Below the pieces are notes generated by a model, which was not told the DNA's origin, made no database searches, and was given only the letters and a program-made list of their open reading frames with translations. From contig NC_079505.1 in NCBI RefSeq assembly GCF_030052815.1, positions 13,308,388 to 13,372,387 of the forward strand: DNA of 64,000 nt, read 5' to 3'. Below, in pieces: positions 24,740 to 36,437 of this stretch. Position numbers and translations under genes: made by a program. Source of the stretch: Hevea brasiliensis (lineage: Eukaryota > Streptophyta > Magnoliopsida > Malpighiales > Euphorbiaceae). The first letter of the stretch is position 1; every line of letters begins with the position of its first letter.

Positions 24740-25485
24740 CACCTTCTACTGAACATTTCTAACATAAGCTAGATACCCTTTACACCTCTTTTCGCAATAA
24801 TCGTCTAGCACTCACTACAGAGATAAGATTACTAGAGGCTATCTGCGATCTCCACAAATTGAAATTGCCTCCCGGGAATTTTAAAGAGTACAACTTTATT
24901 ATGACAATCCAATAAAACGTGATAAGTGGCTAACTAATCCATGCCTAAAATCACATCAAACTCAAACATATCCAAAGAAACAAGATCTGCAGCTAATTCC
25001 CTATCTCCAATGTGAACTATACATCCCCTATACACCATATCAGTGTCTATTGCATCCCCCATAGGTGTTGATACAGATAAAGGATAATGTAGCAAAGTAG
25101 GTGGTATGCCAAATCTCATGGAAAAGTATGGAGAAACAAAAGAATGCGTGGAACCAGAATCAAACAACACTCTAGCATCAAATGAATAGATAGGAAGTGT
25201 ACCTATCACTACTGCGTTAGATGCCTGAGTATCCTGCTAAGTCAAAGCAAAAACTCTAGCTTGACCTCTACCACCAGATGTCTGTCCCTGAGTTTGACCA
25301 AATCCTCTACCACCAGAACCTCTACCACCCTGACCGCGACCACCAAAACCCTGACTTCTACCACTATACTGTGAAACTGGTTGAGCCTGAGAGGGAGCAG
25401 AATGTGTTGCTTGACCAAAGACTCGAGTTGTCTCACTAGTAGGATAGTCCTGTCTCGGGTGTCCCAGCTGTCCACCACCAAAGAA
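24740..25485 (-). pseudogene. Broken protease region and gag-pro linker of the Tekay-like element
   Basis: In the gag frame the translation continues past the TGA at 25486-25488 into a Gly/Arg/Gln-rich linker (GGRGQGGRGSGGRGFGQ). It then meets TAG at 25237-25239 and goes on to the aspartic protease, with active-site LFDSGSTHSF and the C-terminal DVILGMD motif, where TAG at 24934-24936 replaces the usual Trp. Further stops and at least one frameshift follow at 24740-24900 before the pol frame opens. Protease would normally cut the polyprotein; here it cannot be made in frame with pol. Confidence 0.85.
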
Positions 25486-26600
25486 TCATCCAGTGACCCA
25501 ATTACAACACCCCTTATGTTGCTTACCACAATGATGACAAATATTGGTATTAGGCTGAGTGATAATCTGGTTATACCCTGCATTCCCTGCATGTGTCCTA
25601 TGCTCACGTCCCTGAACAACTCCAGATTGATGTGCCATATTGCCAATCGTAGGCGAGAACCACCGCTTATTATCCTGATAAGAACCCTGATGACTTTGTC
25701 CTCTGTTAAATTGATTACCTTGACTATCTTTCTTAAACCGCTTGCGCTGCTCACGAGCCCAACGTTCATCATCATACATCTCCATCTGTCTAGCCCGATC
25801 AACCACCTCCTCATATTTAGGTACTCGTAACGGAGCTACACGATCAATTAGCCTGTCTCGTAAGCCCCTTTCAAACCTGCGAGCCTTCTTCTCCTCATTT
25901 GGAATCAAGTGTTTACCAAAACGGGATAATTTGGTAAACTTCATCTCATACTCTGTAACTGTCATTTTACCTTGCTTCAAGGTTTCAAACTCCAAAGCCT
26001 TAGCCTCTTGAACACTAGGAGGGAGAAATCGCTCTAAGAAGAGAGAGTGAAACTCAGGCCAGAGGATAGAACCTTCGGGTCGCCCATTCTTCTTAGAGAT
26101 ATACCACTCACGAGCAACTCCCTTAAGCTGATTTCCTGCCAACATCACCATCCTAGCACTACTGCAACCCATAGTGTCATAACACCTCTCCATGTCATCT
26201 AGAAAATCTAAGGGATCAGCTAATGCATCCTCTCCAGTGAACTCCTTTGGTTTTAGCTTGAGAAAATCTGAAGAGTCAAGGAATCGAGCCCTATCCTGAG
26301 CTGGTGCTGAAGTAGAGCCAACCACTGGTTGCTGTGGTTGAGTTGTAAGGTACTCAGCTATAGTATTAATGACGACGATCTTGCATGCAATCCCGCCGGA
26401 TTCGCCACGAGAACTTGACCAGCCCTAGGTGCTTGAGCTGCAGTAGCTAATTGAAATGGTTGTGCCCCAGTCTTAGTCATTGGCGTCTGTTCAGATGTCT
26501 GATTAATAGTTTGAGGTGGTACCTCACCTGTTGGATCAAGGTTTGCACCATTAAGACCCTTGGCCTTAGTTCTCCTCTTACGTCTAATAGACCCAGGCAC
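25486..26600 (-). pseudogene. gag: gag of the Tekay-like element, frameshifted and truncated
   Basis: The N-terminal piece (26358-26600, starting PGSIRRKRRTKAKG after a GTG, no ATG) and the main capsid piece (25486-26325 and upstream to about 26390) lie in different frames, with a frameshift at about 26350-26400. The capsid piece has the retrotransposon gag hallmarks (DFLDDMERCYDTMG, ARMVMLAGNQLKG, AREWY, FLERFLPP, EYEMKFTKLSRF) and a first zinc knuckle CHHCGKQHKGCC. The second zinc knuckle is destroyed: its first Cys codon is the TGA at 25486-25488, and two further Cys positions have become Gly and Tyr. Gag normally forms the particle that packages the RNA. Confidence 0.88.
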
Positions 26601-26752
26601 CTATTGATTTTAATAAACAAGCATTAAATTTGAAAATGTGAGCCAAATTAAGACAGGCGAAAAAGTACGAAGGACGCAGATATCTGAAGCAATGATAAAC
26701 TGAAAAGACGTTAAGGATCCTATGCTCCGCAAGTTTACTAGACCTCAACCGA

Positions 26753-26764
26753 GCTCTGATACCA
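26753..26764 (-). promoter_or_regulatory. Primer-binding site, initiator-Met tRNA
   Basis: On the minus strand TGGTATCAGAGC lies four bases after the end of the 5' LTR. It matches the 3' end of plant initiator methionine tRNA, the normal primer of this group. Confidence 0.95.
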
Positions 26765-26768
26765 ACTT

Positions 26769-28267
26769 TGTCACGACCCAAAATTTTGAACCGTGACCGG
26801 CGCATAATTTAAGTATTCTTAAATCATGCAAGCCTTAGCAGAATATCTTGAATAAATATATTGTTACTTACTAATCCCAAAAATAGACAAAATCCAAATA
26901 AACAAAATGCTGAATAACATCACAAATATCCCATAAGTAAACTGCGGAGTCTCTACAGATTTCAATAAAAACTCAAACCGTTCAATAAACTAAACTAATT
27001 ATTAGCCCGAGAAAACATGAATTCGGGCATACCATGAGAACAAATCAAAGTTGTCTCTCTCCAGAAAATGGACTGAATATTTGGATCAGCTGCAGAGTTC
27101 TACTGATCTGAAACAGATAACAGACAGAGAAAACGTGGTTTGAGCTAGATGCTCAGTGAATGATAATTATAGCACACAACGGAATAGGAACAGGCAGACG
27201 CTTGATTAATTTCACAATAAATTTTCTATTCAATAAAATCATACTCATGCTGTCAAAAATCATTAATAAAATAACTTAATAAAAACATAAATATAAAAGA
27301 AATTCATTAAATAAAAATTTTATGGTACAGTGCACCAGGGTGATGATACCCCACATCACCAAAGGCCAGATGGTAAGCGCGCTACCAGATATCAGATACT
27401 TTCCTCCTCCTTCACAGATATCAATGCATATGATACTAATGCAAACCATAAACTGCAATGATGCATGACTCAACAATGCAACCTAATACCGTGATAGTCC
27501 ACACGGCGGGGCCAGATAACAGAAACAGATACTGGGCACAGGTACCAATTCAAAACAGAAAACCAATTTGTACAAATCAATCAAAATCAATAAAAAATTT
27601 CAGATATCAAATAATAACTGATAGTGCAATTCCAATAGTGTATTTCAATAGTTTCAGAGAATCAATAAAATCAAATCAATCTCAAATCAATTCAATAAAA
27701 TCAAATCAATCTCAAATCAATTCAGTAACACATCGGTAAATTTTATAGTCAAATATCAATCAATATAAATACATTAAAGGCCTGTTCCCGGAATCCTAAT
27801 GGGTCTAATACAGAGATAGTTGGCAAAATCAATTATTTAATCAAAATCGAAATAAAATTTAATAATAAAATAAAACTATAGAAAATCACATGTAAAATCA
27901 TTGTTAAAATATTGATTTAAAATTTCATTTAATAACAAACTTAATGCTAAGAAATTTTAAAAGGGACAAAAACGGTGCCATGTACTATAATTACCACTCA
28001 CCTGGAACCTCCAAGACAATAGTTATTTCAATGAAAGAGAGACAATTTCAGCTGACAGAATGAATATTTGAATCTCCTACATACCCAAAATATAAAAGAA
28101 AAATATTAAATAATAATAAAATAAAATAATTTTAATATATATATATTGAGTGGACGGACGTGTATGAACAGGGATACAAGGTTTGTACGAACAGGGAATT
28201 CAAATGTTTATATATATATATATATATAGGGACGAATTCGGTGGTGGATAACAGGGGACGAATTCGG

Positions 28268-28329
<62 letters not shown>

Positions 28330-28794
28330 TTGAAGGTTATTGTTTCACAGTAATCATAATCAATCCAATTCAATACTAATGATAAATAAATAAATTTCTA
28401 GGGTAGTTGTAACAAATCAATGAAAGAAAATAAAAATCAAATTCACCCATTATTGAAAAAGAATGGGAATTTTTACCTTGAAAACAGAATCGAATGTGAT
28501 GAATAGAGAAGGAAAAATTTAGGGATTCTCTGTTGAGAGTATTTGATAGAGGTGACAACCAGGTTTTGAGAGCAAAGTTTAGCAGAAGAGATGACTAGGG
28601 TATATATATATATTTCAAGAGTTCTATTAGGTGTAGAATGGGATAAGAGTTATTATTGAACTGGGTTGTTCAGATTGCAGATATATATTTAATTTCAAAA
28701 ATAACATATATATACTTTTTATAAATATATTAAATTATTGTTAGCTTATTAAAATAAAATAATAATAAATAATAAATGTATATGGGTTTCCACA
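26769..28794 (-). repeat. 5' LTR of the Tekay-like element
   Basis: 2,026 bp, the transcriptional start side because the element reads on the minus strand. Nearly identical to 19616-21767, with one copy of the 'gacgaattcggt' block rather than two. Contains a (TA)n tract at 28269-28320. Confidence 0.95.
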
Positions 28795-28883
28795 GGCATT
28801 TTAATTGGCCCTAAGAATTTTAGGGACCAATTAACAAATTTTAGCAAAATTCAGGGACCTTATAGTAATTCACCTATAAAATA

Positions 28884-31111
28884 ATAGAAAAAATTATTAT
28901 TTAGCTTATGCATTTTAACAAAACTAATTATTTGGTCTTTATATTTTAAAAAATATACTATTTAACCTCTATATTTTGTTTCTATTAAATTATTTAGTCC
29001 CTCTATTTTTATGTTAGTTAATGCCTATCAAATTATTATTTAGTTCCTATTTTGGGTAAATCGCTAAAAAAATCCCAACCTTTGTCAATTTTTACAATCC
29101 TACATGTCTTTTTTTTGAAAAAAGTTACTATTTAGTCTCTGTATTTTAACAAAACTAACTATTTGGCCCATGTATTTTAAAAAATATACTATTTAGTCCT
29201 GTAAAAACTTTCGTTAAACTATTTAGTCCCTTCGTCAAATTTTTCGCTAGTCATTATTAGTTAATGTACTATTTAGTTCCTCTATTTTAGTAAAACTATT
29301 TAGTTAGTCCCTATATTTTAGAAAAATAAACTAGTTAGTCTCTGTAATTTAACTCTGTTAACTATTTAGTTTCATAATTATTTTTTATACCTAAACTACC
29401 CCCAATTCTCTCCCCCTTATTTCTTTCTTATCCTTTCTTATCTCTCTTTCCATATTTTTTTTTTCTCTATACTCACACCTTTCTCCCCCTTATTCTCTCT
29501 TTGTTATCATCAGTCAATATAAATAGCATAAGTTGTCTACACGAAAAAATTAATTAATTTCATTAAATTTCTAATTAATAATTAAAGAAAATTATTTCTA
29601 AGCAGAGAAAACATAAAAATGATATCCAAAGAATTGGAAATGTAAAAAAATATATAAATTAAGATTTAGTCTCCACATAGCAAAATTTCTATTTTTATCT
29701 AAGAATATATTTTTTAAAATACATGAACTATTAATTAGTTTCATTATAATAGAAAGATTAAATAGTAGTGTTTTTCAAAATATAAGGATTAACTAATTAG
29801 TTTTTTTAAAATAGAAAGACTAAATAGCAGTGTAAATAGTATGGATAATAGAAAATTTGACGAACGGACTAAATAGTTTAATAGAAATTTTAAAATCAAT
29901 TGTTACAATAATGCCACGTCATCACGCCTATTAGTATTGTAATATCTAATTAGTTCTAATTAATCACTAATCCTAAGTTAACTTAATAATCCTTAAGTTC
30001 TTGCTCCTGATCCATACCCATCTCAAACAATGAAGAATGATAGGGCAATCCTGGTGCAATAGAGATGCAACACATACCATCTGGTTTAATTTTTGTAAAT
30101 ATTAATTTACAATGTTGTATTTTATGATATTGAGAGCATATGATTTTTTTTTTTTTTTCTGAATCTCTTTAGTTGGCAGAATCAGGCTTTGGTTGAGAGA
30201 TGCTTCCCTGAGCTTGAGCTTGAAATGGGTATGCATCACGAGCAAGAACAAGCAAAAGAAGAAAGAGCCAAAGGAGCAGAATCGATTTTGAGTTAAGAAT
30301 CATGTGTTTTCTTTTCAATTTAGGGATTATTAGGGTAACTTAGGGATTGGTTTAGTTGTTAATTATATATTATAATGCTTATTAGATATGATGACGTGGC
30401 GTTAATGCTAAGTTTAACAAATGAATTTTGACGTTAGGATAGAATTAAATCAAGTGCCAGAGGTTCGGGTGAAATTGTTAAAAACAAAGGATGGGGTAGA
30501 ATTGTACAAATGGGCAAAGGTTGGGGTTGTTTTTTGGTGATTCTCCCTTCTATTTTAATGAAACTAACTAATTGGTTCTTGTATTTTAAAAATACTACTA
30601 ACTTAATCCCTTTATTTCAGTGAAACTAATTAATTAGTTCACATATTTTAAAAACACAATATTTTGAAAAAATATTCTGGGGTGAAAATGAAAATTTTGT
30701 TGCGTAGAAACTAAATACAAATTTATATTTTTAAATTGTTAAAAGTATTTTCATTTAATTCCCTGGACATCATTTTTGTATTTTTTTTTATTGAAAAACA
30801 AGTTTCCTATATTATAACCTTGATTACTTAGAGATTTAGGGCAATTAACTAACTTTTTACACATACAATTGTACCAATTTATATCAAAAGATGAAAAATA
30901 GAGAGAGAATGAGGGGAAGAAGGATGTGGGTGCAGGGGGGAAGAAATATGTGGAGAGACAAATAAAGTAGAGAGAGCTAGGTTAGTTTGGGTATAAAAAA
31001 AAAAAATAATGGGAGGAACTAAACAATTAACAAAACCAAATTACAAGTATTAACTAATGTGTTTTTTAAAATAGAGGGCCAATTAATTAAGTTTACCAAA
31101 ATATAGATGGT
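28884..31111. repeat. Repeat R, copy 1 ('ctatttagtcc'-rich), with E element inside
   Basis: The sequence is full of degenerate phrases such as 'actatttagtcc', 'tattttaaaaaatatac' and 'aactaattagtta', with the reverse complements 'ggactaaatagta' on the right. It behaves like an old element with long inverted arms. Other copies are 31652-44090 and 50564-54455. At 50724-50750 the R sequence is uninterrupted where here the E element (29054-30547) is inserted. No coding signal. The class is unknown to me; a Mutator-like origin is possible. Confidence 0.6.
29054..30547. mobile_element. Mutator-like non-autonomous element, family E copy 1
   Basis: 1,494 bp, starting GGGTAAATCGCTAAAAAAAT and ending with its imperfect inverse ...TTTTTTGGTGATTCTCCC, flanked by near-identical 9-mers (tcctatttt at 29045-29053 and ttctatttt at 30548-30556). 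The empty site is seen in R copy 3 at about 50730. Its left arm (29115-29900) is also the inverse of R sequence at about 30560-31090, so E and R are relatives and one inserted into the other. No transposase frame. Confidence 0.65.
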
Positions 31112-31642
31112 ATTAATATTAGATTGTTTGAATAACTCAGAAATTTTTTGAATGGTGAAAAGTGAGAAATGCTTTTGAGTGATATCGTATTTGGATGGTC
31201 TATTTTTGTAGGCTTGTTAAAGTTGAGAGTACATACTCTGTTTCTGGATTGAATGATAATGGTAAAGACAAAATAGTATATATTTTGAAAAATGTTAGGG
31301 ATTAAGTAGTGACTTGACATGGTGAATATTTTGAATGATTCTGGAAAAGTTTTCATGATTTTAATAAAAAATAAGAGTGACTTTGAGAGAGAATTTAGAG
31401 ATTATAGTGGTTAAGGTTAATAATTTAAAAGTAATTTAGGTATTTTAATTAAGAGATAGAAAGCACACAAAGGTATTTAGGACATTTCCTATCTACTTAA
31501 TAGCATCTTTTACAGTAAAGCTAACAAAAAGGACTAAGTAGTCCTATTATGAATTAACAGGGGACATTTTAATTGGCCCTAAGAATTTTAGGGACCAACA
31601 AATAAATTTTAGCAAAATTTAAGGACCTTACAGTAATTCACC
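31112..31642. repeat. Family F element, right half only (copy 4)
   Basis: Matches 19130-19610 plus 28800-28874 of F copy 1, including the right inverted arm and the following TATAAAATA (31643-31651). The left half is missing. Together with the next R copy it shows a tandem duplication of the F-R junction with a period of 2,768 bp (28875 to 31643). Confidence 0.7.
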
Positions 31643-32340
31643 TATAAAATAATAGAGAATATTAATATTTAGTTCTTATATTTTAATAAAACTAACTATT
31701 TGGTCCTTATATTTTGAAAAATATACTATTTAGCCCTTATATTTTGCTCCCGTTAAATTATTTAATCCCTCTGTTTTTCTGTTAGTCAATGCCTATTAAA
31801 CTACTATTTAGTTTCAATTTTTAGTAAATCACTAAAAAAAATCCCATCTTTGTCCATTTTTATAATTCTACTTATATTCTTTTGGAAAAATTACTATTTA
31901 GTCATTATATTTTAATGTAACTAACTACTTAGTCCTTATATTTTAAAAAATATACTATTTAGTCCCTGTAAAAACTTCTGTTAAACTATTTAGTCCTTCC
32001 GTCAAATTTTTTGTTAGTCAATATTGGTCAACCTACTATTTAATCCCTCTATTTTAGTGAAATTAATTAGTTAGTCACTATATTTTGGAAAAATAAATTA
32101 GTTAGTCCTGTAATTTGACTATGTTAACTATTTAGTTTTATAATTAATTTTTATACCTAAACTACCCCAATTTTCTCCTCCTTATTTCTTTCTTATCCTT
32201 TCTTATTTCTCTCTCCATTTTTTTTTTCTCTACACCTGCACCTTTCTCCCCCTTATTCTCTCATTGGTTTCATCTTTTAATAAAAATGGTATAAGTTGTC
32301 TATACAAAAAAGTTAATCAATTTCTTTAAATTTCTAAATA

Positions 32341-35300
32341 CTCAACTCAACTCAACTAAGCCTTTATCCTAAAAATTTGGGATTGGCTATATATATTCGC
32401 TTTCTCCACTCTAAACGATTTTGGGTTAAATCCTCAGAAATATGTAATGTTTCTAGATCATATTGTACTACTCTCCTCCAAGTCAATTTAGGTCTACCCC
32501 TTTTTTTTCTTTCTATCCTTTAACCTAATGTGCTTTACTTGTCTAACTGGAGCTTCCGTATGTCTACGCTTCACATGACCAAACCACCTCAATCTCCCTT
32601 CTCTCAACTTATCCTCAATTGGCACCACTCCTACCTTTTCTCTAATACTCTCATTACGGACTTTATCTAGTCTAGTATGGCTACTCATCCACCTTAACAT
32701 TCTCATCTCTGTAACTCTTATCTTAGATGCATACGACTCCTTCAGTGCCCAACACTCACTACCATATAACATAGCCGGTCGTATGGCTGTACTGTAAAAT
32801 TTACCTTTCAACTTATTGGGAATCTTGTGATCACATAAAACTCTCGTGGCACGTCTCTACTTCAACTATCCGGCTTTAATCCTATGACTAACATCTTCCT
32901 GACATTCTCCATCTACTTGAAGGACTGAGCCGAGATATTTAAAGTGATTACTTTGGGACAGTACCACTCCATCCAAACTAACTCCTTCCCTATCACCAGT
33001 TTGGCCTTCACTGAACTTGCAATGCATGTATTCTATCTTCGTTCTACTTAACTAAAAGCCCTTTGACTCTAGAGTACTTCTCCAAAGCTCTAGCTTTCTA
33101 TTGACTCCTTCTCGTGTCTCATCTATCAGAACAATATCATCTGCAAATATCATGTACCAAGGAATACTCTCTTGTATATGTTTCATCAATTCATCTAAAA
33201 CTAATGTAAAAAGGTAAGAGCTTATAGCTAATCCTTGGTGTAATCTAATTGAGATCAGAAAATCTCGTGTCCCATCTCACTGTGCGCACAATAATAGTTG
33301 CTCCTTCATACATATCTTTCAATACTTGTATGTACCTAATAGATACTCTCTTTTGTTCTAACACACTCCATAAGACATCTTTTGGAACACTATCATAAGC
33401 CTTCTCCAAATCAATAAAAACCATGTGTAGATCTTTCTTCATATCTCTATATTTCTCCACCAAGCTTCTAATAAGAAAGATCGCTTTCATAGTTGAACGA
33501 CCAGGCATGAAGCCAAATTGATTGAGAGAGATAGAAATATCATGACGTAGTCGATGCTCCACAACTCTCTCCCACAACTTCATAGTATGGCTCATGAGTT
33601 TAATTCCCCTATAATTTGAGCAACTCTGTATGTCTCCCTTATTTTTAAAAATAGGTACTAAAATACTCCTCCTCTATTCATCAGGCATTTTCTTTGAGTT
33701 TAGAATCTTATTAAATAATTTAGTTAACCATGCCGCTCCCATATCTCCCAAACACTTTCACACTTCAATTGGTATTCCATTGGGTTCACAGGCTTTATCC
33801 ACTTTCATTCTCTTAAGTGCTTCATTTACTTCTAAAGATTTAATCCTTCTAGTATAATTCACATTCTTTTTTATTGTTCTATAGTCTATATTCACGCTAT
33901 TACCATTTTGACTATTATTAAAGAGATCATTAAAATAATTTCTCCATCTGTCTTTAATGTCCTCATCTTTCACCAACACTTTTCCTTCTTTATCCTTAAT
34001 GCATCTAACTTGATTGAGATCTTAACGTTTCCTTTCTCTCCTTCTTGCTAATCTATAAATATCTTTCTCTCATTCTTTAGTTCTAAGTTTCTTATATAAC
34101 TTTTAAAAGGCCTGTGCTCTTGCTTGACTAACTGTCTTTTTTGTCTCTTTCTTTGCTATCTTGTACTGTTCATATGTCACATTATTATCACATTTAGATA
34201 ATTTCTTATATCATTCTCTTTTTCTCTTCACTGCCTTTTGTACTTCTTCATTCCACCATCATCTCTCTTTTGAGGGTGGTCCATATCCTTTAGACTCTCT
34301 AAGTACTTTTCTAGCTACTTCTCTAATCTTTGATGCCATTTGTATCCACATATCATTGGCCTCCATATCCAGCTTCTATGCTTCGGACTCAAAAAGCTCA
34401 TTTTTGAACTTCACTTGCTTTACTCCTTTGAACTCCACCACTTTTTTCGAGCTACACTATTTCTTCTGACCTTACTTGAATTGTTCCTAAACTTGACATC
34501 CAAGACCACTAACCGATGTTGAGTTGTTAAAGCCTCTCCTGGAATGACCTTGCAATCCTTGCATAGAGCTCCATTTGTCTTCTTAATTAAGAGGAAGTCG
34601 ATTTGGCTTCTATGTTGCCCACTTTTGAAAGTCACTAAATGTGATTTTCTTTTTATAAAGTAGGTATTTGCTAGTATTAGGTCGTATGCCATAGCAAAAT
34701 CTAGAATGCTTTTCCCCTCCTCATTTCGACTGCCCAAACCAAAACCTTCATGAACATTCTTATAACCTTGCCTATCACTTCTTACATATCTATTCAAATC
34801 TCCACCAATGAAAACATTCTCTTCATTCGGTATGCTTTGCATTAAATCATCCTTATCTTCCCAAAACCTTTGTTTACTCTCACTATCTAATCCTACTTGT
34901 GGGATATAAGCACTAACTACATTTATTGTTTCTCCTTCTAGTACTAGCTTTACTAGTATAATTCTATCTCCTATTCTTTTCACAGCTATTACAGCGTCTT
35001 TCAATGTCCTGTCTATGATTATGCCCACTCCATTGTTGTTTCTCTCTTTTCCGGTAAACCACAGTTTATACTCTGAATTACCTACCCATTTAGTCTCCTG
35101 AATGCAAGCAATATTCACCATTCTCCTTTCCAAGGTATCCACAAGCTCTATTAATTTTCCTGTAAGTGATCCAACATTCCAAGTACCAACTCTGATCCTC
35201 CTCCTATCCTGTTCTTTCCTAATTGGTCTCCTTCTATGATATCTTCTATTGTTTTCTATGTCTATCTTGTGTTCTGTTCCACTATCTTTCTACTATCTAT

Positions 35301-35492
35301 CCTATGGACTAACTTCTTTACCCACACCCGTCCATGATGTGGGAATCCTTGCTCACTTAACACCACACCCGGGCGCCGGTATGGCGCGTCGCTTTCGGTG
35401 AACGCCCTACACCCTTGCATACTTCTCACTACACCCGGGCTCTGATGTAGCGCGTCGTAAGTAGAGGACGCCCCAACGTTTATATCATTTCA
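32341..35492 (-). mobile_element. RTE-clade LINE, copy 1, 5'-shortened and degenerate
   Basis: 3,152 bp on the minus strand, flanked by a perfect 16-bp target duplication TTTAAATTTCTAAATA (32325-32340 and 35493-35508). The 3' end is a short (TTGAG)n tail, 'ctcaactcaactcaact' on the plus strand. At the 5' end it lacks about 110 bp that LINE copy 2 has. It is inserted in the left arm of E copy 2. Confidence 0.93.
32494..35190 (-). pseudogene. LINE endonuclease and reverse transcriptase remains (copy 1)
   Basis: Reading 35190 to 32494, one sees an AP-endonuclease-like domain (GTWNVGSL, ACIQETKW, FIGGDLNRYV, HRSQIDFLL; mostly open at 34420-35142), a central linker, a reverse transcriptase ([31 protein letters not shown]) and a C-terminal part (YGSECWALKESYASKIRVTEMRMLRWMSSH). 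The frame is broken repeatedly by stops and frameshifts, for example near 34420, 33980, 33600, 33245 and 32815. The domain order and size are those of RTE-clade plant LINEs. Confidence 0.88.
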
Positions 35493-35508
35493 TTTAAATT
35501 TCTAAATA

Positions 35509-36437
35509 ATTAAAAAAAAATTATTTCTAAGTAGAGAGAAAATATAAAAATAATGTCCAAAGAATTGGAAATTTTAAAAAAATATAAATTAAGATTTAGT
35601 TTCCACATAGCAAAATTTCTATTTTTATCTAAGAATATATTTTTCAAAATGCATGAATCAATTAATTAGTTTCACTAAAATAGAAGGACTAAATAGTAAT
35701 GTTTTCTAAAATACAGGATTAACTAGTTAGTTTCTTTAAAATAGATCGACTAAATAGTAATGTGAATACTATGGGCAATGGAAAATTTGACGGAAGAACT
35801 AAATATTTTAATAAAAATTTTTACAATGACTAAATAGTAATTTTTTTAAAATGCATGTACCAAATAGTTAGTTTTGTTAAAATATATGGACTAAATAGTA
35901 ATTTTTTCTTTTTTTAATAATTTCACCATAACCTTTAGACCCAATTTAATTCTACCCTACCGCTAAAATCAATTGTTATAGTAATGCCATGTCATCATGC
36001 CTAATTAGTACTATAATATCTAATTAATCCTAATTAACCACTAACCCTAAGTTAACTTAATAATCCTTAAGTTCTTACTCATGATGCATACCCATCTCAA
36101 ACAATGAAGAATGAAAGGACAATCTTGGTGCAGCACAGATGCAGCGCTCACCATCTGGTCAAATTTTTGTGAATATTAATTAACAATGTTGTATTTTATA
36201 ATATTGAGAGCATAAGGTTTTTTTTTTTTTTTTTTTTCTGAATCTCATTAGTTGGCAGAATTGGGCTTTGGTTGAGAGATGCTTCCTTAAGCTTGAGCTT
36301 GAAATGGGTATGCATCACGAGGAAGAACAAGTAGAAGAAGAATGAGCCAAAAGGGCAAAATCAATTTTGGGTTAGGGATCCTAAGTTTTTTTTTTTTTTT
36401 AATTTATGGATTATTAGGGTAACTTAAGGACAGGCTT
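35509..36437. repeat. Continuation of E copy 2 (middle part)
   Basis: Matches 29570-30345 of E copy 1: the inverse 'ggactaaatagtaa' phrases, then 'gttggcagaat(t/c)gggctttggttgagaga' and 'gaaatgggtatgcatcacga'. The matching phrase order shows that the LINE and the LTR-like element simply interrupt it. No coding signal. Confidence 0.7.

Larger units (their letters stand above)
19616..28794 (-). mobile_element. Tekay/Del-like Ty3/gypsy chromovirus, complete with both LTRs
   Basis: A 9,179-bp element on the minus strand. It has two LTRs starting TG and ending CA, a perfect 5-bp target duplication GGCAT (19611-19615 and 28795-28799), a primer-binding site matching initiator-Met tRNA, a polypurine tract, and gag, protease, reverse transcriptase, RNase H, integrase and a C-terminal chromodomain-like tail in the usual Ty3/gypsy order. 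It is inserted in the F element: the uninterrupted sequence is seen at 31550-31570 and 50455-50475. The pol frame is long and open, but gag-pro has several nonsense and frameshift lesions, so this copy cannot act by itself. Confidence 0.95.
18367..28874. mobile_element. Mutator-like non-autonomous element, family F copy 1 (split by the Tekay-like element)
   Basis: The left arm (18367: GGGTAAATTATTATGAGGTC...) and the right arm (...GACCTTATAGTAATTCACC ending 28874) are imperfect inverted repeats of about 100 bp. They are flanked by a perfect 9-bp direct repeat TATAAAATA at 18358-18366 and 28875-28883. A 9-bp target duplication with long terminal inverted repeats is the pattern of Mutator-like elements. 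Without the 9.2-kb retrotransposon inside it, the element is about 1.32 kb. No transposase is visible. The middle (18640-19090) is G/C-richer than the surroundings and could be captured host sequence, but I do not recognise it. Confidence 0.7.

Noticed and set aside
25242..25830. Overlapping frames on both strands beside gag
   Set aside because: They are out-of-frame readings of the gag tail and Gly/Arg-rich linker; the gag frame has the conserved motifs.
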